Shown: piece after piece, positions 59,199 to 64,000 of the stretch
How positions within the stretch are numbered: position 1 is the first letter of the stretch
Layout: each line of letters starts with the position of its first letter
Assembly: GCF_029846255.1 (NCBI RefSeq)
Contig: NZ_JARVWQ010000002.1
Span: forward strand, 620,001 to 684,000
From: Amnibacterium sp. CER49
Lineage (GTDB): Bacteria; Actinomycetota; Actinomycetes; Actinomycetales; Microbacteriaceae
Direction of reading: 5' to 3'
DNA length: 64,000 nt
Program-made: the position numbers and the translations under genes
The notes under the pieces: model-generated
The model's input: the letters and a program-made list of their open reading frames with translations, nothing else
Told to the model about the DNA's origin: nothing
The model's database searches: none

Positions 59199-59858
59199 GT
59201 GATCGGCGAGGTCAACGGTGAAGCGGCGCCGAGTGGGAGGCGGCCCTACGACGGGCGGCGGCGGCGGGAGCTCGCCGAGGAGTCGCGCGGCAGGGTGCTC
59301 GCGCATGCCCGAGAGCTGTTCCTCTCTCAGGGGTTCGGGGGGACGACGATCGCGCAGATCGCGCGGGCTGCCGGTGTGTCCGCCGAGTCGGTGTACAAGA
59401 ACTTCGGCGGCAAGGCCGGCTTGGTGCGGGCGATCCAGGAGCAGAGCCTGCTCGGCGTGGGCACCCTCCCCGCGGAGCAGCGTTCCGACCTCGCCCAGAC
59501 GACGGCCACCGATGCGGTCGCGCTCATGGAGCAGTTCGGCCGCTTCGCCGCGGAGGTCGGCCCGCTGGACGCCCCGATCGTGCTGCTCATCCGCGATGCC
59601 GCAGCGAGCGGCGATGCGGACATGGCCGCCCTGCTGCGCGAGGTCGACGACGCGCGGTATCGGCGGATGCTGCACAACGCGCGGCAGCTGATCGCCAAGC
59701 GACTCCTCCGTCCGGGACTGACACCCAGCGAGGCCGCCGACGTGATGTTCGCCTGCACGACCGCCGAGCTGTACGAGAGCCTGGTCGGCAAGCGCGGCCG
59801 AAGCCCCGAGGAGTACGGCCGGTTCATCGCCCGAACCCTCATCGCGAACCTGCTCTGA
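59199..59858 (+). CDS. TetR-family regulator
   Basis: A 219-residue TetR protein. ELAEESRGRVLAHARELFLS and TIAQIARAAGVSAESVYKNF are the helix-turn-helix (about 25-72); the rest is the ligand domain. GTG 59199 is chosen because GGAGG lies 10 bases upstream; a TTG at 59178 would place the start inside the operator. It probably represses itself and the divergent NTF2-NmrA unit. Confidence 0.9.
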   Translation: MIGEVNGEAAPSGRRPYDGRRRRELAEESRGRVLAHARELFLSQGFGGTTIAQIARAAGVSAESVYKNFGGKAGLVRAIQEQSLLGVGTLPAEQRSDLAQTTATDAVALMEQFGRFAAEVGPLDAPIVLLIRDAAASGDADMAALLREVDDARYRRMLHNARQLIAKRLLRPGLTPSEAADVMFACTTAELYESLVGKRGRSPEEYGRFIARTLIANLL

Positions 59859-59944
59859 CCCGGTTCCTGTTCGAGGCGGAGCACGGCACACGGAGGTCGC
59901 CTTCACGCTCTCGAACCGTGCGTTCGGAAGGCGAACCGCTGCGA

Positions 59945-61096
59945 TCAACCGCGCCGTTCCTGGACCGCCGCGAGCAGGCTCGGCGCGACCGGCAGCTGTG
60001 GGATCAGCATCGCCTGCACGGCGTGGTACAGGTCGGGCTTCGGCGCCGGCGCTCGCCCGATCTCCTGCGTCCATGAGCCGTGCCGCTCATCGACGAAGCG
60101 GTTCCGGATGTGATCGAGCCACCGGTCCGCGTCCCCGGCCACGCTCGATGCCGTCCCGAGCACGCGCTCGAGCACAGAGGCCGCCGCCAACGCTTCGGCG
60201 GCCACCCAATGCAGCTCCCGCGTGCTGCAGGGCGAGCCGCTCCAGTCCACGGTGTAGACGAACCCGCCGCTGCCGAGCCGGTGCCAGCCGTCCACGACGG
60301 CACGGCGGTAGAGCGCTTCCGCGGCGTCGTGGAACCCCTCTGTGCCTGGTAGATCGGTGGACTGGGCGATGAGGCGGGCCCATTCGAACCCGTGTCCCGG
60401 TGTCGAGCCGAACGGCAGGAACGCATGGTCCGGCGCGTCGCGGTTGAAGTCGGGCTGCGGGTTCCAGCGGTCGTCGTAGTGCTCGCAGATCCGCCACGCC
60501 CGCGATCGAGCGCTGTCGATGACGAACCGACACATCCCGATCGCGCGATCGCGGTACCGGTCGTCCCCGGTCGCCGCCCACGCGGCGAAGAGCGCTTCGG
60601 TCAGGTGCATGGCCCCGTTCAGCCCGCGGTAGTCGGTCTGGCTGCCATCACGGCGCACGCGGTCGACGGGGAGCCCGCGGTCGGTGTCCCAGAAGTCGTT
60701 CTCGAGCCGGTTCAGCGCGAGCTGGAGCAGCGTCGACGCCTCCGGTGAACCCGACCCGGTACCGGTCGCAGCGGCGAGGATGACGAAGCTCAGCGCGTAG
60801 AGCGACCAGGGCGCCTCCCCGACCGGCGGGTCATCGGTCCACCCGTGCGGTCCCTGCTCGATCAGGCGGAGCCGCAGCCGGTGAGCGTCGCGCGCCGCGG
60901 TCGGCGAGCCCCGATAGCCGGCGAGCGCGGCGACATGGGCGGTCCGGCCGGTGAGGTACGTCGGAGCCGATCGCCCGGTGTCACTGCCGTCGAAGTCCAG
61001 CACGACCGCGTCCCCGTCGGGCCTCACGAGCGCGCGAGGGAACGCCAGCAGGCGCTGCTCCTCCTGCGCGCACCAGGCGACGTTGTTCACGTCCAT
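59945..61096 (-). CDS. N-acylglucosamine 2-epimerase (AGE) family sugar isomerase
   Basis: A 383-residue (alpha/alpha)6-barrel. TYLTGRTAHVAALAG, NGAMHLTEALFAAW, FGSTPGHGFEWARL (about 230-243, with the conserved His) and TRELHWVAAEALAA are the AGE/YihS blocks, and KPDLYHAVQAMLIP carries the last His. The family interconverts aldoses and ketoses (mannose/fructose, sulfoquinovose) or epimerises GlcNAc/ManNAc; the mannose/sulfoquinovose isomerase branch fits best. ATG 61096 follows GAAGGGACC. It stands alone next to tRNA-Pro. Confidence 0.87.
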   Translation of the reverse strand: MDVNNVAWCAQEEQRLLAFPRALVRPDGDAVVLDFDGSDTGRSAPTYLTGRTAHVAALAGYRGSPTAARDAHRLRLRLIEQGPHGWTDDPPVGEAPWSLYALSFVILAAATGTGSGSPEASTLLQLALNRLENDFWDTDRGLPVDRVRRDGSQTDYRGLNGAMHLTEALFAAWAATGDDRYRDRAIGMCRFVIDSARSRAWRICEHYDDRWNPQPDFNRDAPDHAFLPFGSTPGHGFEWARLIAQSTDLPGTEGFHDAAEALYRRAVVDGWHRLGSGGFVYTVDWSGSPCSTRELHWVAAEALAAASVLERVLGTASSVAGDADRWLDHIRNRFVDERHGSWTQEIGRAPAPKPDLYHAVQAMLIPQLPVAPSLLAAVQERRG

Positions 61097-61332
61097 GCGT
61101 GGTCCCTTCTTCGGGCCGTTCACATCGCGCGCCCGTCCGGCGTGCACTCATGGCCGCCGGACCGCCGGCGCGTCGCGAGCCTGCTCGACGACGCTGACAG
61201 GCAGACGCTTCAGAGGCTGTGCCGGAAGTGTCCGCGAGAACCGGTGCACTCACGACGCACCGAACGCCCCTCGGACAGCGAAAGGGCCCGACCAGCGAGA
61301 GTGAAACCCTCTTCTGATCAGGCCCTGCACGG

Positions 61333-61406
<74 letters not shown>

Positions 61407-61475
61407 TGGCGACGCGTCCCGGGTGATGCCGCGACGAGCCTCCGACAGTGTAGCGACCGCCGGGCTCCCCCCGCT

Positions 61476-62399
61476 TCAGCGCCAGATGCCCGTGACCACC
61501 GCTCCGGGCTCGCCGAGCGGCGGCAGGCCGAACGCCGCCTCGAGCGTGTGCAGCAGCCGGTAGTGCGTCATGGGCGTCCCGTCGGTGCCCGGCTGCACCC
61601 GCTGGCCGACGATCGAGGTGTAGATGCGGTTGTTCGCCGTCTTGTCGTCCTCGTCGAACGTGGTGACGAGCAGCGAGTCGTGCGTACGCGCCCAGTCCAG
61701 GTAGCCGCTCAGGTGCTGCTCGAGCCACGCGTTGCCGGCCGAGACCGAGCCGTCATGCATGTCGTCGTCGAGGTTCGGAACGACGACGGCGACGTCGGGC
61801 AGCGTCGCGTAGTCGGTCGGGAACGCGGAGAACGGGAGGTTGTGCGCGGCGCCCGCGGTGGCGGAGAAGTCGGCGAGCGGGTTGTGCTTGCGGGCGTACG
61901 CGCCGGCGGTGCAGCCGAGGTAGCCCGGGTTCGGCAGGTCCTCGGAGTAGATGGCGACGCTGCGTCCGGCGTCGAGCAGCTGCGAGCCGAAGGACGGCGC
62001 GGACCCGAGGTCGACCGGGCAGGCGTCCGAGTCGATGCCGTGGGTCGAGCCGGACCACATCGCGACGTAGTTCGGTTCGCTCGGGTGCCGGGTCGCGCGG
62101 AAGTCGGTGAACGTGACGCCGAGCTTCGCGGCGCGCGCGAGGAACGACTGCGACGCGACCTCGTCGTACGCCTTGTTCTCCTCGATCACGATCACGACGT
62201 GCGCGGGTCGCGGCACGGGGCTCGTGCGCGGCGCGAGCGTCGAGACGGGAGCGGCGGACGGCTTCGCCACCGCAGCGGACGTCCGTGCCGGGGCCGCGGC
62301 GGACGGGGCGCACCCGACCAGCGCAGCGGCCACGGCGGCGACGCCCATCGTGGTCAGCACGGAGCGCCGCGCGATGCGACGACGCAGAGGGGCGGTCAT
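61476..62399 (-). CDS. Secreted phosphoesterase (phospholipase C/acid phosphatase family) lipoprotein
   Basis: A 307-residue PF04185-type enzyme. The signal has twin arginines (RRRIARRSVLTTMG) and a lipobox AALVGC, so a Tat-exported lipoprotein is likely. VVIVIEENKAYDEV (about 69) is the metal-binding start, SEPNYVAMWSGSTHGID the nucleophile region, YSEDLP and TTFDEDDK (Asp/Glu ligands) follow. It would release phosphate from extracellular phosphoesters. It ends 70 bases from tRNA-Pro. Confidence 0.87.
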   Translation of the reverse strand: MTAPLRRRIARRSVLTTMGVAAVAAALVGCAPSAAAPARTSAAVAKPSAAPVSTLAPRTSPVPRPAHVVIVIEENKAYDEVASQSFLARAAKLGVTFTDFRATRHPSEPNYVAMWSGSTHGIDSDACPVDLGSAPSFGSQLLDAGRSVAIYSEDLPNPGYLGCTAGAYARKHNPLADFSATAGAAHNLPFSAFPTDYATLPDVAVVVPNLDDDMHDGSVSAGNAWLEQHLSGYLDWARTHDSLLVTTFDEDDKTANNRIYTSIVGQRVQPGTDGTPMTHYRLLHTLEAAFGLPPLGEPGAVVTGIWR

Positions 62400-62476
62400 C
62401 GGACCGACGGTACGCGCGCCGCGGCCGCTTGCGGTGCAGGACCTCCGGCCCCGTCGGAAGGACCGGGCCGACCGGG

Positions 62477-63226
62477 TCAGCGGTGCTCGAGCCACTCCTC
62501 GAACGTCGGGCCGAGCCGCGGCACGTCGGGCCCGGGCAGCAGCGCGCCGGAGCGGAGCATCCGGCCGGCTGCGCCGCGCAGCTGCACCCTGAGCACCCGC
62601 TGCCGCGGGATGCGGCGGGCGCCGACGGTCGCCGCGAGGTCCGCGAGGTCGCGTGGCTCGGGACCGGCCGCGAGTCGTGTCGGGCCGCCCGGTCCGGCCT
62701 CGACGACGTCCGCGAGGACCGCCGCGGCCGCGGCCGCCGCCATCGGCTGCGACGGGAACCGGGGCACGACCGAGAGGGTGCCGACGCGCGCCGCGAGCAG
62801 CGTCTCGGTCAGCTCGAACCACTGCGCCGTCTTCACGAGCGTCACCGGGGCGCCGGAGGCCGAGAGCGTCCGCTCCTCCGCGGCCTTGCCGCGGTAGTAG
62901 CCGTAGCCCGCCTGCACGTCCGGTCGCTCCACGCCGAGGATCGACAGGTCGACGAGATGCGGCACGCGGGCCTCGAGCACCGCGCGCGCGGCGTTCCGGG
63001 CCGTGGCCGAGAAGAACGTGATCGCCTTCCCCGCGGACACCGTCGGGATGTTCAGGCAGGAGACCACGGCGTCGGCACCGGCGATCGCCTCGACGAGGCC
63101 GGCGCCGGTGAGCGCGTCGACGCCGCCCTTCCGCGACAGGGGTGCTGCGGCGTGCTGCCGCTCCCGCAGCTCCGCCACGACGAGCCGCCCGATCGTCCCC
63201 GTCCCGCCCAGCACGCAGATCCGCAT
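62477..63226 (-). CDS. NAD(P)H-binding atypical SDR
   Basis: A 249-residue protein with ICVLGGTGTIGRLVVAELRE (3-22) binding NAD(P), VVSCLNIPTVSAGKA, VDLSILGVERPDV and GYYRGKAAEE (Tyr-x3-Lys). It resembles nucleoside-diphosphate-sugar-epimerase-like proteins of the NmrA group. A divergent flavoprotein gene starts 60 bases away and could be functionally linked. Function unknown. Confidence 0.85.
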   Translation of the reverse strand: MRICVLGGTGTIGRLVVAELRERQHAAAPLSRKGGVDALTGAGLVEAIAGADAVVSCLNIPTVSAGKAITFFSATARNAARAVLEARVPHLVDLSILGVERPDVQAGYGYYRGKAAEERTLSASGAPVTLVKTAQWFELTETLLAARVGTLSVVPRFPSQPMAAAAAAAVLADVVEAGPGGPTRLAAGPEPRDLADLAATVGARRIPRQRVLRVQLRGAAGRMLRSGALLPGPDVPRLGPTFEEWLEHR

Positions 63227-63285
63227 GGACCGATGCTCCCAGAAGGGCGGATCGGCGGGAGGATGGCGACGGACGAGGAGGTCCC

Positions 63286-64000
63286 ATGGACGCGACGACG
63301 GAAGCGGGCGCGGCGCCGGACTCGACGACGGTGGCGATCTCGGGCGGTGGGCCGGCCGGGGTCATGCTCGGGCTGCTGCTCGCGCGGGCCGGCGTCGAGG
63401 TCGTGGTGCTCGAGAAGCACGCCGACTTCCTCCGCGACTTCCGCGGCGACACCGTGCACCCGTCGACGCAGGTCGTGCTGCAGCAGCTCGGGCTGCTCGA
63501 CGAGTTCGACGCGCTCGTGCGGGGCAGGATGTCGGCGATCGACTTCGGCACGTCCGAGGGGCCCCTCGTGCATCAGGAGCTCGCCGAGGTGAACCGGCGT
63601 CACCCGTTCCACACGGTCGCGCTCGCGCCGCAGTGGGATCTGCTCGACCTCCTCGTGCGGCACGCGCGGCAGTACCCCGCGTTCACGCTGCTGATGGAGG
63701 CGGAGACGACAAGGGTGGTCCGCGATCGCGGCGGCGTGCGCGGCCTGCGCTACCGCAAGGACGGCGCGGAGCACGAGCTGCGGGCGGTGCTCACGGTCGA
63801 CGCCGAGGGCCGCCACTCCGTGCTCCGCTCCGAGCTGCCGGGCGGGATCGTCGAGCTCGGCTCCCCCATCGACGTGCTCTGGTTCCGCATCGCCCGCCAT
63901 GAGGGCGACCCCAGCGACCTGCGGGGTGTGCTCGGCCGCGGCGGGGCGGTCGTCGCGATCAACCGGCGGGACTACTGGCAGGTCGCGCTGATCGTCGCGA
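63286..64000 (+). CDS. FAD-dependent monooxygenase, cut by window end
   Basis: The first 238 residues of a group A flavoprotein. VAISGGGPAGVMLGLLLARAG (about 16-36) binds FAD, DFRGDTVHPST (about 53) is a signature of a UbiH/PHBH subgroup, and VDAEGRHSVLRSELP (about 170) is the DG motif. ATG 63286 follows GAGGAGGTCCC. The GD motif and C-terminus lie beyond the window. Probably a phenol or quinone-precursor hydroxylase. Confidence 0.82.
   Translation, partial: MDATTEAGAAPDSTTVAISGGGPAGVMLGLLLARAGVEVVVLEKHADFLRDFRGDTVHPSTQVVLQQLGLLDEFDALVRGRMSAIDFGTSEGPLVHQELAEVNRRHPFHTVALAPQWDLLDLLVRHARQYPAFTLLMEAETTRVVRDRGGVRGLRYRKDGAEHELRAVLTVDAEGRHSVLRSELPGGIVELGSPIDVLWFRIARHEGDPSDLRGVLGRGGAVVAINRRDYWQVALIVA

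Overview
The window is very GC-rich (roughly 70% or more by eye), uses many GTG starts, and packs genes into long operons with 1-4 bp start/stop overlaps. Together with the protein families present this points to a high-GC actinobacterium. Micrococcales, perhaps Microbacteriaceae, is my inference from the C-glycoside oxidase/deglycosidase-like genes. The window is chromosomal in character: one tRNA-Pro, and no insertion sequence, phage gene or CRISPR array seen.

About 0.4-29.6 kb is a sugar-side catabolic island. It holds five proteins carrying a P-[WY]-Y-R signature that resemble the small beta subunit of C-glycoside deglycosidases (CarB/DgpB type; DUF6379-like). It also holds matching TIM-barrel alpha subunits (CarC/DgpC type), one of them fused to its beta partner in a single polypeptide. 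Two pyranose-oxidase/CarA-like GMC flavoproteins and Gfo/Idh dehydrogenases are the expected C3 oxidation step. A ThuA-domain protein, NTF2-like proteins, further TIM-barrel isomerases, an alpha/beta hydrolase and a GH39-like protein lacking both catalytic glutamates complete the set. Uptake is by an ABC importer (binding lipoprotein plus two permeases, no ATPase here) and a DHA2-type MFS protein. Two ROK-family repressors are present. A 17-23 bp motif recurs at six places, in front of nearly every sugar-side transcription unit, and is proposed as their operator. The transcription units are MFS-GMC-ThuA (-), ROK1 (+), a 12-gene run from 17386 down to 5819 (-), ABC-Gfo/Idh-ROK2 (+), and GMC2-hydrolase-beta-alpha-TIM-TIM (-). 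A decayed GH3 beta-glucosidase lies at 29.7-30.1 kb.

About 30.2-38.5 kb is an aromatic (aglycone-type) module: an extradiol dioxygenase (-) divergent from FAH hydrolase, cyclase, FAD monooxygenase, amidohydrolase/decarboxylase and a second FAH hydrolase (+), with a LysR regulator and an SDR. The inferred logic is that glycosides are oxidised and split by the sugar half and the released phenolic is degraded by this half. A DHFR-like gene follows.

About 39.1-48.2 kb is a myo-inositol catabolic operon (iolA-iolB-iolD-iolG-iolE plus a second Gfo/Idh) facing a transaldolase-like gene. No iolC kinase or iolJ aldolase is in the window. From 48.2 kb to the end are mixed accessory genes: an ABC-2 exporter pair, a truncated FMN reductase next to sfnG (dimethylsulfone monooxygenase), a Gfo/Idh-aldo/keto reductase fusion, a PYROXD2-like flavoprotein, a TetR/acetyltransferase/MFS locus with two perfect palindromic operators, a TetR/NmrA/NTF2 locus, an AGE-family isomerase, tRNA-Pro(GGG), a phosphoesterase lipoprotein, an SDR, and a flavoprotein cut by the window end.

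All homology calls are from reading motifs and gene context. No database search was run.
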